The notes under the pieces are model-generated. The model was not told the DNA's origin. It worked only from the letters and a program-made list of their open reading frames with translations, and did no database searches. Shown here piece after piece: positions 1 to 10,514 of a DNA stretch of 64,000 nucleotides. The position numbers and the translations under genes are program-made. Every line of letters begins with the position of its first letter. Positions within the stretch are counted from its first letter, which is position 1. The stretch lies in the NCBI RefSeq assembly GCF_020497125.1, contig NC_059075.1, positions 105,811,222-105,875,221 of the forward strand, written 5' to 3'. This DNA comes from Mauremys mutica (taxonomy: Eukaryota; Chordata; Testudines; Geoemydidae).

Positions 1-1215
1 TTATAAAATACCATAGTTAGAAGTGGAGTTAACTTTTTAGTATTCAAAATAAACAATTAAAAACCAGAATATAATAATTTCTTCTACATTTTAATAGCAT
101 TAATCTATTGTAAATCTGCACTGATGTCAATGCAAATGACAATTATTTTTATTTAGAAGTAAACACAAACCCATCCTGCACTTTTGCTGGGAAGCTACAC
201 ATTCATTAGCTATATAAATTCCAGTTACATGCATTTGGTTGGTGAAAAGACATTTTCAAATGTGTTTTGTACCCAAATAGATAAGTAAACAGATAAAGAA
301 CATCATATTTTATTCAGAATGATTCAATAATAATGGTTATTAATGCATTATGGCACATCTTCACTGTTGCCATGATCTTGGAAACACATATGCACCTGCT
401 TAACTTTAAGCTTGTGAGTAGCTCTCCTGAAGTCACTTAATGTTAAGGATGTGCATAATCTCATTATGTGTGAATTTGTTTGCAAAATCGGGTCCTTCAG
501 TCGTTGATTAACAGTGAATGGGCCATACATTTTTCAATGCAACCTTTTTTTTTTTTTTTTTTAAGGTGGGGGAAGGCAAAATAGTATATGGATCAAAGGT
601 GCTCCTTTTGGGGGGTGGGGTCATCTTTTGTTAAAACAGCCTAATTAATTTCTTTCTGAATCTGTAATTTATTCATTTCTGGGCTGAACTGAAGTGAATG
701 TAAATTGTCAGCCTAGAGCAGATTTTTATGGCTGAGTATGGTTCCTCCTCTCAAGAGCCGTAGTAGCAATGATATGTGCTAATAATGAACATTTTTCACA
801 TTGCCTATTTGTTGATGAACACTTTGATGAACATAATGTATGCTCTTCTAACACAGCCAACTCCTGCACACATCAAAACTCCTTTGAAAAGAATGAAGCA
901 AACCTTTCATTTCCTTCATAATGCACAGATTCAATGCTTAGTACAAATCCTGAGGAGAGGCAGTTGCTGCACTTTTGCAATAACCGTTTTTTAGGCCTTA
1001 AAGCCTGCATTTCATTTACAGCTAGGGCCACACTCTCTCTCTCGTATTCAGGGTGAGCGGCACTTCCTCCCAAGAGCCAGATGCTACTCAAAGTGAGTAA
1101 GGATTGGGGGGCCTTACTCTGGCTGCTAATAAATACATAAAATCATTTGGGTAAAAAAATTTAAAACTGACTGACTGAGGAGCCTAAGTCAGGTGCATTT
1201 GAAAATGTAATCCTT
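1..1215. other. AT-rich non-coding stretch, no gene seen
   Basis: No convincing open frame, splice structure or terminal-inverted-repeat element was found. There is a T18-type homopolymer run near 545-562 and a short G-rich run near 609-620. Small open frames on both strands here have no recognisable domain. Confidence 0.5.
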
Positions 1216-1851
1216 AACTACGCCTACACTACAACCTAACAGTGTGATTTCCAACTTGCATACACATACTCACACTAGCTCTCATGCAACTAGCATGTGT
1301 ATAAAAGTGTAGCTGCAGTAGCATGGGCAGTGGCGGTGGAGATAAGGCTTAGCCATACCAAGAACATGCCTACTGATTTCAGGCAAGTTCGTACTTAGCA
1401 TAGCTAAGCCAATCTTCCGCTGCCCATGTGACTGCAGCTATGCTACTATTTGTATTCGTGCTATCTCAACAAAAGCTAGAGCCACATATATGTACGTGAG
1501 CTGGGAATCACACTCCTACCTCATGGGGTAGAGCAGGGGTAGGCAACCTATGGCACGTGTGCCGAAGGCGGCACGCAAGCTGATTTTCAGCGGCACTCAC
1601 ACTGCCCAGGTCCTGGTCTGGGGAGATCTGCATTTTTATTTAATTTTAAATGAAGCTTCTTAAACATTTTAAAAACCTTATTTACTTTACATACAACAAT
1701 AGTTTAGTTATATATTATAGACTTATAGAAAGAGACCTTCTAAAAACATTACAATGTATTACTGGCACGCGAAACCCTAAATGAGAGTGAATAAATGAAG
1801 ACTCGGCACACCACTTCTGAAAGGTTGCCAACCCCTGGTGTAGACCTAGCT
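1216..1851. mobile_element. Harbinger-like palindromic MITE, interrupted by a hAT MITE
   Basis: The left end reads CTACGCCTACACTAC and is followed by a GTGTGATTTCCAACTTGC phrase. The mirror phrase (GTGAGCTGGGAATCACAC) occurs at 1496-1513, and the right end GTGTAGACCTAGC lies at 1838-1850, beyond the hAT insertion at 1534-1837. The interior is an imperfect palindrome around about 1330-1440 (GCAGTAGCATGGGCAG / CTGCCCATGTGACTGC). A related element lies at 14590. Exact ends and target duplication are uncertain. Confidence 0.5.
1534..1837. mobile_element. Non-autonomous hAT element (MITE), family with CAGGGGTAGGCAACC ends
   Basis: A 304-bp element bounded by CAGGGGTAGGCAACC and its inverse GGTTGCCAACCCCTG. 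The flanking 8-mers are GGGTAGAG (1526-1533) and GTGTAGAC (1838-1845), a 6/8 match, as expected of an old hAT duplication. It has no coding capacity. The same family recurs inverted at 2826-3094, sharing the core around 1680-1780. Confidence 0.85.
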
Positions 1852-2014
1852 TTGGTCCACTTTATAGGATTGCCTACAAGATTTCAATAAACACACACAC
1901 CCTTCCACCAGGTGTACAATTCTAACCGCTAACAGAGCCAGATTGTGACCCTTTATTCCATTGCATCAGCTACCCATTTCACTGGGCAGCAGCAGAGGAA
2001 GGAGATGGGTGATG

Positions 2015-2260
2015 ATAATGATCTAGGGCATAGAAAAGCTTTCATGTGAAAAGAGACTGAAAGGACTGGGAGTGTTTACCTTAGATAGGAGACATGAATG
2101 AATCGTATAGGGAAGGCAGATCAGGAACTGCTATTCACCCTGCTTGGCAATACAGAAACCAGGGGACAGTCCTTGAAATTGGGCAAATTCAAAACCCACA
2201 GATGGAAATATTTTTACGAACAGTGCACTATTAGCCTGTTATGCTCTGAAGCACCCTAGG
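2015..2260 (+). mobile_element. CR1/L3-type LINE fragment (near 3' end)
   Basis: The order of phrases is that of the CR1 3' region: GAAAAGAGACTGAAAGGACT, then ACCTTAGATAGGAGACATGA, then GAAACCAGGGGACAGTCC, then GGAAATATTTTTACGAACAG and a degenerate form of the 'cacagtcaacctgt' phrase. It is heavily mutated with no open frame. It is probably part of the same old insertion as the piece at 2600-3142. Confidence 0.6.
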
Positions 2261-2599
2261 ACAGCAATCCCCAAACACGAGGAAACAGAAGCAGACAAGC
2301 AAGGAAGTGATCAATCAAAACATGTAATAACCATGAACCAGTTAATTCAGCAACAGTCTGAACAAATCATAAATGTCCAAATGGCAGATACGTAGCAGCA
2401 GGTCCTGAATAACTGCACAAACCCAATGCTACGTACACATGCACTGGAACACTGAATTAGGGAGCAGGAACCAGGAAACAAACAGGAACAGGCAGGCAAT
2501 ACACATGCACACCAGTCATTGTAGAACTCATTGTCACAGGACATCACTTAGGCCAAGGAGCGCAGCAGGATTAAAAAAAGGATCAGACGTTTATATGGA

Positions 2600-3142
2600 T
2601 AATGAAAATATCCAGTGTATACAATATTAAAAAAATAAACAAGAGTTTTGGGAGGGATGGAAATCTTCAGGCTCCAGGGCATAAGTCAAACTCTAAGGAT
2701 TGGAAGTTAGTTGGAAACTTTCCTTGGGGCAGGTTTTACCATAATTGTCTACTACAGTGTTTCTTGCACCTTCCTCTGAAGCAGCTGGTGTTGACCACTG
2801 TTGGGGACAGGATAATGGACTAGATCAGGGGTCAGCAGCCTTTCAGCAGTGGTGTGCTGAGTCTTCATTTATTCACTCTAATTTAAGGTTTCGCGTGCCA
2901 GTAATACATTGTAACATTTTTAGAAGGTCTCTTTCTATAAGTCTATAATATATAACTAAACTATTGGTGTATGTAAAGTAAATAAGGTTTTTAAAATGCA
3001 GATCTCCCCAGACTGGGACCCGGGCAGTGTGAGTGCCGCTGAAAATCAGCTCGTGTGCCACCTTCGGCACCTGTGCCATAGGTTGCCTACCCCGGACTAG
3101 ATGAAGCAGGTGGTCTGATCCAGTCTGACAATTCTATGTTCC
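2600..3142 (+). mobile_element. CR1/L3 LINE 3' end, split by a hAT MITE
   Basis: The CR1/L3 3' tail is recognisable: TTTCTTGCACCTTCCTCTGA, then AAGCAGCTGGTGTTGACCAC, GGACAGGATAATGGACTAGAT, and, after the MITE, GGTGGTCTGATCCAGTCTGA with ATTCTATGTTCCC at its end. The MITE at 2826-3094 duplicates GACTAGAT, so removing it and one duplication rejoins the CR1 reading. Confidence 0.75.
2826..3094. mobile_element. hAT MITE, same family as 1534-1837, inverted
   Basis: Perfect 8-bp target duplication GACTAGAT at 2818-2825 and 3095-3102. The ends are CAGGGGTCAGCAGCC and GGTTGCCTACCCCG (one T lost from the last six bases). The interior is the reverse complement of the copy at 1534-1837, including the phrase around AGAAGGTCTCTTTCTATAAG. 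It sits inside the CR1 3' tail. Confidence 0.92.
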
Positions 3143-3329
3143 CAACAATATATAAAGATTTAAAGATTAGGTTGATACAAAGAGGGAATAACTAGGAGTA
3201 AAAGGATGCAATAGAGAACGGTAACTTTTAGTATAGATACCTGGGAAAAATATTCCTGACATTGAAATTGATAGAGCTGTGAAATCTTTCAAGGGAAATG
3301 ACAGAAACTCCAGCCTGGAGCAAAGCACT

Positions 3330-3640
3330 ATTTTTTATTAGTAGTATTAGTTCTAAAGGGTGCTCAACCAAGATTTGAGCCCCACTGTGCTAGGAACTAC
3401 ATATACACCCATAGTAAGAGATAATCCCTTTCCCAACCATTGTACAATCAATGTAGACAAGACAGAAAGGGGGGAGAAAGGAAGTATTATTATTCCTATT
3501 TTACAGATGGGGAATTGAGACACAGAGCACGAATAACTTGCCTGAGGAAGTCTGTGGCAGAGCTGGGAATAGAATCTAGAGCTCCTGAGTTCCCCTTCAG
3601 AGCCTTAACTATGCTAGAAGATATACTGAAGGGAATACAC
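3330..3640 (-). mobile_element. CORE-SINE / MIR-like element
   Basis: Read on the minus strand this follows the MIR layout. The conserved core is the complement of ATTTTACAGATGGGGAATTG ... AACTTGCCTGAGGAAGTCTG ... GCAGAGCTGGGAATAGAATC, i.e. the region where MIR reads 'tgggcaagt...cctcagtttcc'. It is diverged and has no open frame of meaning. Confidence 0.65.
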
Positions 3641-4012
3641 TTGCACTGGCAACCTGGTGTTCTCTATTGTTGGAGGCTATATGCAAAGGTTTCATTTTAA
3701 AGCTTTAAGGAAGGTTCCAAAATGACAACAGCAATTACCCACCATCCTTTCAGAGACATTTCACCATTTATCAGGGGCAAGCAGTTATGAACATTTGAAC
3801 CTTCAGACTGAGCAGGAGTCAGACAGTGTTGGGCTGACTAGGATTAAAACATAATAGCCCCAATTCTACCCTCAATTACACCTATGTGATCCCTCTAAAG
3901 TTACAGAGGACATCACTTGGCCCAATAATTAAGGGCCAGATTCTGTCACCCATAGGTGTGCAGAGTGATTACTTGTTATGTCATCACCAAGTCTCTCTTT
4001 CTACCTACCTTA

Positions 4013-4545
4013 CAGGGCCGCCCAGAGGGGGGGCGCATGAGGGGCAATTTGCCCCAGGCCCCGGGCCCAGCAGGGGCCCCCACGAGAGTTTTTTGGGGCC
4101 CCTGAGGCGGGGTCCTTCACTCGCTCCGGGGGGCCCGGAAACTCTTGCGGGGCCGGGCGCAGGAGCTTCTTCGCTCCTGGTCTTCGCCTGCGGGGGGGGT
4201 CCTTCCACTCCGGGGCGGAAGGACCCCCCCGCCGGCGAATTACCGCTGAAGCGGGACCCGCCGCCGAAGTTCAGCTCGGTCTTCGGCGGTAATTCGGCGG
4301 CTGGGGGCCCTTCCGTTCCGGGACCCGCCACCGAAGTGCCCCGAAGACCCGCGGCGGGGCCTCCCGCCGCTGAATTACCGCCGAAGAACGGGCTGCACTT
4401 CGGCGGCGGGTCCCGCTTCGGCGGTAATTCGGCGGTGGGGGGGCCCCGCCATGGGTCTTCGGGGCACTTCGGCGGCGGGTCCTGGAACAGAAGGGCCCCC
4501 CGCCACCGAAGACCCCAGGCCCCCGGAATTCTCTGTGTGGCCCTG
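4013..4545. mobile_element. GC-rich hAT MITE with perfect 8-bp duplication
   Basis: The ends CAGGGCCGCCCAGAGG and CTCTGTGTGGCCCTG are inverted repeats, and CTACCTTA is perfectly duplicated at 4005-4012 and 4546-4553. The 533-bp interior is extremely GC-rich and consists of internal inverted repeats built from TTCGGCGGTAATTCGGCGG and its complement (4200-4470). Long frames are open on both strands only because stop codons are rare at this composition. A shorter relative sharing GGGCAATTTGCCCCAGGCC lies at 33331-33585. Confidence 0.9.
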
Positions 4546-4579
4546 CTACCTTACATACTTCTGTGGCCTCCACTACCAC

Positions 4580-4690
4580 AGTATCTTTAATGCATTTATT
4601 CTCACAACAGTCTCTGTGTAGGGAAGCACTTATTTCATTTTTTTTAAATGGGGAATTGAGACACTAAGGATAAAAATTTCCAATATGACT
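4580..4690 (-). mobile_element. MIR-like SINE fragment
   Basis: TGCATTTATTCTCACAACAG ... AAATGGGGAATTGAGACAC matches the reverse complement of the MIR core and 3' half. The preceding GC-rich MITE may have landed beside or within it. Confidence 0.45.
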
Positions 4691-4844
4691 TGAAAGCCTA
4701 AATCTCATTGAAAGCAGCTTTGAGTAGGGGTTGGGGGAACAGTGTCTATTCACCACCTTTATAGTCCCCAGATTTGGGGACAAGTTTGAGATTGATCCAA
4801 TCTCTGTGTGGTAGTGTCAGCCTTAGCAACACCCCCTTATAGAT

Positions 4845-5340
4845 CACCATGGCACTATTCACCCTGCCTCAGTTTCCACCCAGGAAAACTCTCTCAGGCA
4901 GTAGTCTCTCTGCTTCATTTGGCAAGGTGCTGGTAAAAAACGTAGACAACAGTTCCAAGTACAACATAAACAAAAAGATCTTCTCAGTTCTCCTGGGGCT
5001 CAGCTCTCAGTTCTTTCCTGGTGCTCTCTTACAGTGCACTCACTCTGGGCTTTCCCCATCTGGGAGTCTCCTTTCTCCCAGGGCCAATCATAAGCGCCAT
5101 CCTCCTTCCTGTAACTCTACAATGCCCTACAGTTCCCCACCAGACCACCCTTTTCCAGGACCTGCCAGAGGACCCAAGCACCTTTCAGCTGTTTCCTCTC
5201 CCCAGTTGAGCTCTCAATGACTTTTGTAGGCATCCCATGACCCCTTCCCAGCTGGGTCTAATAATTAAAAAAGGCCATCTAATCTCCAGCCATCACAAGT
5301 GAGGCTCGGTCTAACTCCCTGTAAAGGACCGGCTTGTGAC
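4845..5340. repeat. Possible LTR-derived or other dispersed repeat fragment
   Basis: C/T-rich sequence with CCTGCCTCAGTTTCCACCC at the left and TAAAGGACCGGCTTGTGACA at the right. Similar phrasing occurs near 33050-33330 (CTGCCTCAGTTTTCCC) and 51890-52125 (TAAAGGGCCAGTTCACCCTG), suggesting a shared dispersed repeat. No coding region or duplicated flank was found, so the class is not proven. Confidence 0.35.
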
Positions 5341-5714
5341 ACTGATGTAAATAAGACCAGTCCAAAGTAGGGCTGTCAAGCAATTAAAAAAATTAATCAT
5401 GTTTAATCGTTCAATTAATCGCGCTGTTAAACAATAATAGAATACCATTTATTTAAATATTTTTGGATTTTTTTTATATTTTCAAATACACTGATTTCAA
5501 TTACAATACAGAATACAAAATGTACAGTGTTCACTTTATATTTATTTTTATTATAAATATTTGCACTGTAAAAAAACAAAAGAAACAGTATTTTCCAATT
5601 CTCCCATTACAAGTACTGTAGTGTAATCTCTATCATAAAAGGTGAATTTACAAGTGTAGAACTGTTTATTAAAAAGGCCTGCATTCAAAAATAAAACAAT
5701 GTAAAACTTTAGAG

Positions 5715-6040
5715 CGGTGGTGGGCAACCTGCGGCCCGTGGGCTGCACTCAGCTCTTCAGGGTAATCCACTGGCGGGCCATGAGACAGTTTGTTTACATT
5801 GACCGTACAGCTGCCTGCAGCTCCCAGTGGCCACGGTTTGCCATTCCCGGCCAATGGGAGCTGCGGAAAGCAGCGCAGACCGCAGAGATGTGCTGGCCGC
5901 CGCTTCCCACAGCTCCCACTGGCCAGGAACAGCGAACCATGGCCACTGGGAGCTGCAGGCGGACATGCCTGCAGATGGTCAGTGTAAACAAACTGTCTCA
6001 CAGCCTGCCAGCAGATTACCCTGCTGGTTGCTCACCACTG
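5715..6040. mobile_element. hAT MITE nested in the left arm
   Basis: The ends are CGGTGGTGGGCAACC (expected CAGTGG) and TTGCTCACCACTG, with flanking 8-mers CTTTAGAG (5707-5714) and CTTTAGAA (6041-6048), 7/8 identical. The interior is a large foldback built on GGGAGCTGCGG / CAGCTCCCA phrases and contains TGTAAACAAACTG near the right end. Several overlapping open frames on both strands arise from this palindrome and are not genes. Confidence 0.88.
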
Positions 6041-6067
6041 CTTTAGAACCTACAAATCCACTCAGTC

Positions 6068-6701
6068 CTACTTCTTGTTCAGCCAATTGCTCAGACAAAC
6101 AAGTTTGTTTACATTTGCAGGAGATAATGTTGTCCGCTTCTTGTATACAATGTCACTGGAAAATGAGAACAGGCATTCACATGGCACTGTCGTAGCTGGC
6201 ATCGCAAGATATTTATGCACTAAAGATTCATATGTCCCTTCATGCTTCAGCCACCATTCCAGAGGACATGCATCCATCCTGATGATGGATTCTGCTCAAT
6301 CACGATTCAAAACAGTGTGGACCAATCAATGCATATTCATTTTCATCATCTGAGTCAGATGCCACCAGCAGAAGATTGATTTTCTTTTTTGGTGGTTCGG
6401 CTTCTGTAGTTTCCGCATCTGAGTGTTGCTCTTTTAAGACATCTGAAAGCATGCTCCACACCTCGTCCCTCTCAGATTTTGGAAGGCACTTCAGATTCTT
6501 AAACCTTGTGTCGAGTGCTGTATCTATCCTTAGAAATCTCACATTGGTACCTTCTTTGCGTTTTGTCAAATCTCCAGTGAAAGTGTTCTTAAAATGAACA
6601 ACATGTGCTGGGTCATCATCTGTGACAGCTATAACATGAAATATATGGCAGAATGCGGGTAAAACAGCAGAAGGCATACAATTCTCCCCCAAGGAGTTCA
6701 A
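6068..6701 (-). pseudogene. hAT transposase C-terminal remnant (ZBED-like), left arm and centre
   Basis: On the minus strand, 6701-6300 gives a frame containing ALDTRFKNLKCLPKSE, matching the 'ALDPRFK' motif that precedes the dimerisation domain in hAT transposases, followed by an acidic linker and the basic stretch PPKKK. In a shifted frame, 6277-6068 gives the hATC dimerisation domain, with PLEWWLKH (first helix), KYLAMPATTVPCE and KKRTTLSPANVNKLV, ending at a stop after NWLNKK. At least one frameshift separates the two, and the N-terminal BED finger and catalytic core are absent. In this family the protein dimerises through hATC and cuts the element ends; this copy cannot. Confidence 0.85.
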
Positions 6702-6739
6702 TCACAAATTTAATTAATGCATTATTTTTTTAACAAGCA

Positions 6740-6958
6740 TCATCAGCATGGAAGCATGTCCTCTAGAATGGTGGCCGAACAGGAAGGGGCATACGAATGT
6801 TTAGCACACCTGGTACGTAAATACCTTGCAAAGTGCCATGTGAATACCTGTTCTCACTTTCAGGTGACATTGTAAATAAGAAGCAGGCAGCATTATCTCC
6901 CATAAATGTAAACAAACTTGTTTGTCTTAGTGGTTGGCTTAACAAGAAGTAAGACTGA
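6740..6958 (+). pseudogene. Second, inverted copy of the hATC coding end (right arm)
   Basis: The plus strand carries the mirror copy of the coding end: PLEWW-like sequence near 6750-6775, then PCEYLFSLSGDIVNKK and ALSPINVNKLVCLSGWLNKK ending at TAA near 6950. It is frameshifted and contains an internal stop. Its reading direction is opposite to the left-arm copy, so it exists because the element end was duplicated in inverted orientation. Confidence 0.75.
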
Positions 6959-6979
6959 GTGGACTTGTAGGCTCTAAAG

Positions 6980-7278
6980 CAGTGTTTCTCAAACTGGGGT
7001 CGCCGCTTGTGTAGGGAAAGCCCCGTCCGCAGGTCCGGCTGTGGTTCGCCGCTGCAGGCCAATGGGAGCTGCGGGAAGTGGCGGACAGTAAGTCCCTCGG
7101 CCTGTGCCGCTTCCAGCAGCTCCCATTGGCCTGAAGCAGCGAACCACGGCCAGTGGGAGCCACGATCGGCCGGACCTGCAGACGGGGAAGGTAAACAAAC
7201 CAGCCTGGCCCACCGGGGGCCTGGCCCACCGGGGGCTTTCCCTACACACAAGCGGCGACCCCAGTTTGAGACACACTA
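6980..7278. mobile_element. hAT MITE nested in the right arm
   Basis: The ends are CAGTGTTTCTCAAACTGGGG and CCCCAGTTTGAGACACACTA, flanked by CTCTAAAG (6972-6979) and CCCTAAAG (7279-7286). The interior foldback shares the GGGAGCTGC / CAGCTCCCATTGG core and GTAAACAAACC with the left-arm MITE, but the ends belong to another family. A close relative lies at 49990-50327. Confidence 0.88.
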
Positions 7279-7654
7279 CCCTAAAGTTTTAGACTGTTTT
7301 GTTTTTGAGTGCAGTTATAGAACAAAAAAAATCTACATTTGTAAGTTGCACTTTCATGATAAAGAGCTTGCACTACAATACTTGTATGAGGTGAATTGAA
7401 AAATACTATTTCTTTTGTTTATCATTTTTACATTGCAAATATTTGTAATAAAAATAATATAAAGTGAGCACTGTACACTTTGTAGTCTATACTGTAATTT
7501 AAATTAATATATTTGAAAATGTAGAAAAATATCCAAAAATATGTAATAAATTTAAATTGGTATTCTATTGTTTAACTGTGCGATCAATGGCGATTAATTT
7601 TTATTAGTTAATCATGTGAGTTAACTGCGATTAATCAACAGCCCTAGTCCAAAG

Positions 7655-9356
7655 GCTTCTCTGCTTTATGTCTATTCATGGCCCCAAGGAGCTGTTCTGG
7701 TAGCCAGAACACAGAGGTTCTCTGGATAACACCTCACACACCGGGGCCAGATGGAAAGATTCCCTTTACACAAAGGGATTTCCCAGGTAACCAGTTAAAA
7801 ATGGCTTTCCAGCTGCCACAAAGCAAATGGAGTAGAAGACCAAATCTGGCCCCAACAGTAAAATCCTGAGACCTTCTACTCAGCCTTTGAAATCCAATGG
7901 GAGTTTTCCTGTTTAAAACTGAGTAAAGCACGTCAACATTTCACCCAATACTAATTAAGAGCAGTATCAGTTAACACAGACTTACAAAGATTTAATTTTG
8001 TTCTGTCATTTTCAAATGGCATTTATCTCCTTTACAGCACAGAAGCAAATGACACAGCAAGTGTAAAAATATTCTGTTTCTAATTTGTTTAGCTGGGAGA
8101 CTGCAAGAACCGAAGACAATAATGCTCCCCAAACTGTTGCTCTGTGCTTTCCAACAGGGAAGAGTCCTGACCGGGGGAGGAACCCCACTAAAAGCTCTAG
8201 CCACACACACAAAGCAGACTGTCTTCTATTCATTACACTTCCCACTGGCTGAGACAGGAGGGTGAAATTAAATTGACTCATAGAGCAGGGCAGAGCACTT
8301 TAGCTTACAAGCAAGATCTACTTGTATTTTTTCTTTTGAGGCACTGAAGAACATTAGTGTCACCATTCTAGACTCAAAGGACAGACAGTGGGACATATTT
8401 TTGCCCTCTGACACATCCATGCAACTCCACTCACTTCAGTGAAGTTACACAGGCATATATAAGGGCCATATATGTCCCCCTGAGCATATGACACAGATGA
8501 GTTTGGAAAATAAGGAGCAATTTTTGTGAACAACATTCAAAATGTTCATTTTTTATTTTGGTCACAGTTTTATCTTGTGTTTAGAGCTGGTTGGAAAATT
8601 TCTACATACAGAATAGAATTGGAACTGATCCTTTTTACTTGTCAGTGAAATATAATTCTGTAAGTTACACTACACTGAGAGAATATTAAGGCTCCTAGCT
8701 TAGATATGCAGCCATGGGGGCAGCCCCCTGCACTCATAAGATGAGGATCAGGCCCATAATATTCTTCCTTTTGATGAGCCACTTCAATGAGAAACTAAAG
8801 AAATGGAGTAACATTTTACAAAGAGCTGAATGAGATTCTCACCAGCCTGAAATAACCCCCACAGGCATAATAGAATTAGGTTATCCAGAATATTTTACAG
8901 GGCAATAAATCACAGCAGGACAGTGGAATGACCCAAGAGGATTAAAACAAAATACAACTGCATTCAGCAAGGTCTTTTCTGCAAGGAACAGTGTTAAATG
9001 ACAAGACAGTAAAATAAGCCAACGCATCCAGAAAGGAAGCAGAATCATCTGCTCCCCACTCAAGGTACATCCCATTTCCATAGGGCCTGGGTGTGGCACT
9101 CCACTTCCAAAATGCATTCTCATCCTTCTCTCTGTCAAGCTGCCATTCTCAGAGCCCTTTCCCTGCACACCTCGGTGACAGAAGGAGGAAGTAGAGTTAA
9201 GAATTAACCCTTTGTTCACTGGGAACAACTTGGGAAGTGAACTTGACAGAGGCTATTCTTCAAAGCCAGATGCTGCCATTAGATGTGCTCACATAGCTCC
9301 CTCTTGACTTCCACAGGAGTTATGCTTGCAGATTTAGAGGGCAGAATTAGGCACTC
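7655..9356. other. Non-coding stretch without a recognised gene
   Basis: No open frame with recognisable similarity. The phrase TGCAACTCCACTCACTTCAG with TTCAGTGAAGTTACACAGGC (8420-8455) is one of the short palindromic 'ttcaatgg' elements common in this window. AGAGCTGGTTGGAAAATTTC (8584) resembles the start of the element at 18513. Confidence 0.45.
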
Positions 9357-9359
9357 TAA

Positions 9360-9643
9360 GGCTTCGTCTTCATTGCCAAAAAAGGTATGTTTTTACCAAG
9401 GCGCAACTAATGCATGTTAGCCTCTCACTGTAATATCCTAGTAGCAACAAGGCACTGTAGTCTTACCACGACGTCAACCATAGATTGGGGGGTCAGGGGG
9501 AGCATAATGCTGACCTCATCTAGCTACCTCATGGTTAAAAATACAGGTGCCTTGTCTACAACAGGATTTCACAGCAGGATTGCTAACACACGTTAGTTAT
9601 ACTGCTGCAAAAAACACCCTTTTTTTGCAGTGAAGACTTAGCC
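9360..9643. mobile_element. Harbinger-like MITE, TAA duplication
   Basis: GGCTTCGTCTTCATTGCCAA at the left and TTGCAGTGAAGACTTAGCC at the right form an imperfect terminal inverted repeat, with TAA duplicated at 9357-9359 and 9644-9646, the 3-bp TWA target typical of PIF/Harbinger. It is 284 bp and non-coding. Confidence 0.8.
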
Positions 9644-9746
9644 TAAGATGTGTGCGCGGTTTCCAAATCTTCATGTCTTGCATATCACATCACAATGAGA
9701 TATTAAATGACCTGTTGGGCCATCCCCTTTCCACTCACATACCAGT

Positions 9747-9827
9747 TTAAGCCAAAAGGGTGAACTTGGAATCAAAATCATTACGGAGAGGCTTTCGGTC
9801 AGGTTTAGGTCTCTCTTGATTCAATTC
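9747..9827 (-). CDS. Candidate terminal coding exon of an unidentified minus-strand gene
   Basis: On the minus strand a pyrimidine-rich acceptor (TTTTTCTTCTGCACCCAAAAG) precedes 26 codons open in phase 0, beginning ELNQERPKPDRKPL and ending DSKFTLLA before TAA. The other two phases stop within the exon. The peptide is hydrophilic and protein-like, with no domain I recognise. If real, it is the 3' coding exon of a gene whose other exons may lie at 28-56 kb. An 81-bp open stretch can arise by chance, so this stays tentative. Confidence 0.3.
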   Translation of the reverse strand, partial: ELNQERPKPDRKPLRNDFDSKFTLLA

Positions 9828-10323
9828 CTTTTGGGTGCAGAAGAAAAATACATTTCATGAAATTACTAAGACAGTAGGTGGTTTGGTTTTTTTAAATGAG
9901 ATTTCTTGAGAATACAGTTTGTAGGTCATTGAGGAAAAAAGTGTCCAGACATTTCCTAGTTTTATTAATCAATGTTCTGAAACATCACTTGTGAAACTGC
10001 CTGACTTTTCATATTGAACCAGAACAACTCTGATTAATTTTCAGAGTAATTCATAACTTAGTATTATTGTTTGTATTTAGAGGGAAAACTGGGAGGGGGG
10101 TTGGTAAAATATGGATAATGAATGTGTGTTATTTAGCACAATTAGTACTTCAAAAGAGAGTGTGCTTTTCCTCCCCATGGGAAAGTGAATCTATTCTGAG
10201 CTAATGCTGAGACTCTGGGCTTAGTATTGCTTTTTGTGCAGCCTACAAGCTTGAAAGTATGCTTGGGCTCTATTGACCCAAAGTGTTTCAGTTAGGATCC
10301 TCTGTCTGGCAACGTTACACTTA

Positions 10324-10511
10324 GGGTGTGTCTACACATGAAAATTAATCCAGAACAAACAAGGGTATGAATTTAAAACAGATGAACTATTCCTGATTAA
10401 CTTGTGGATGCTCTTATTCCAATAAATTAAACTAATTCAGAATAAGAGTATTCACACACTGAATTAATCAGGAATAGGTATTCCAGAACAACTCCCACTA
10501 TAGACAAGCCC
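10324..10511. mobile_element. Harbinger-like MITE
   Basis: GGGTGTGTCTACACATG at the left and ACTATAGACAAGCCC at the right are imperfect inverted ends; the flanks are TTA and TAA. The interior carries GGTATGAATTTAAAACAG, also found in the interrupted relative at 41412, so the two define one family. Confidence 0.7.
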
Positions 10512-10514
10512 TAA

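Larger units (their letters stand above)
5368..7646. mobile_element. hAT transposon with long palindromic arms (nested host of two MITEs)
   Basis: A 2279-bp element bounded by TAGGGCTGT / ACAGCCCTA and a perfect 8-bp duplication GTCCAAAG (5360-5367, 7647-7654). The duplication fits the Ac-type hAT pattern nTnnnnAn. The two halves are inverted copies: 5368-5714 mirrors about 7287-7646, and 6041-6295 mirrors about 6735-6979. The hATC coding end is therefore present twice, on the minus strand in the left arm and on the plus strand in the right arm. Only the segment near 6300-6735 is single. Each arm carries a different MITE at the mirrored position. Confidence 0.9.

Noticed and set aside
3886..4590. 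A 234-residue Gly/Pro-rich open frame and two opposing frames of about 100 residues
   Set aside because: They lie in a very GC-rich MITE made of internal inverted repeats and bounded by CTACCTTA duplications; stops are simply rare there.
5669..7400. Many overlapping 60-160-residue frames on both strands
   Set aside because: They come from foldback MITEs in which the same GGGAGCTGC / CAGCTCCC units are read in all frames; only the hAT C-terminal pieces match a protein family.
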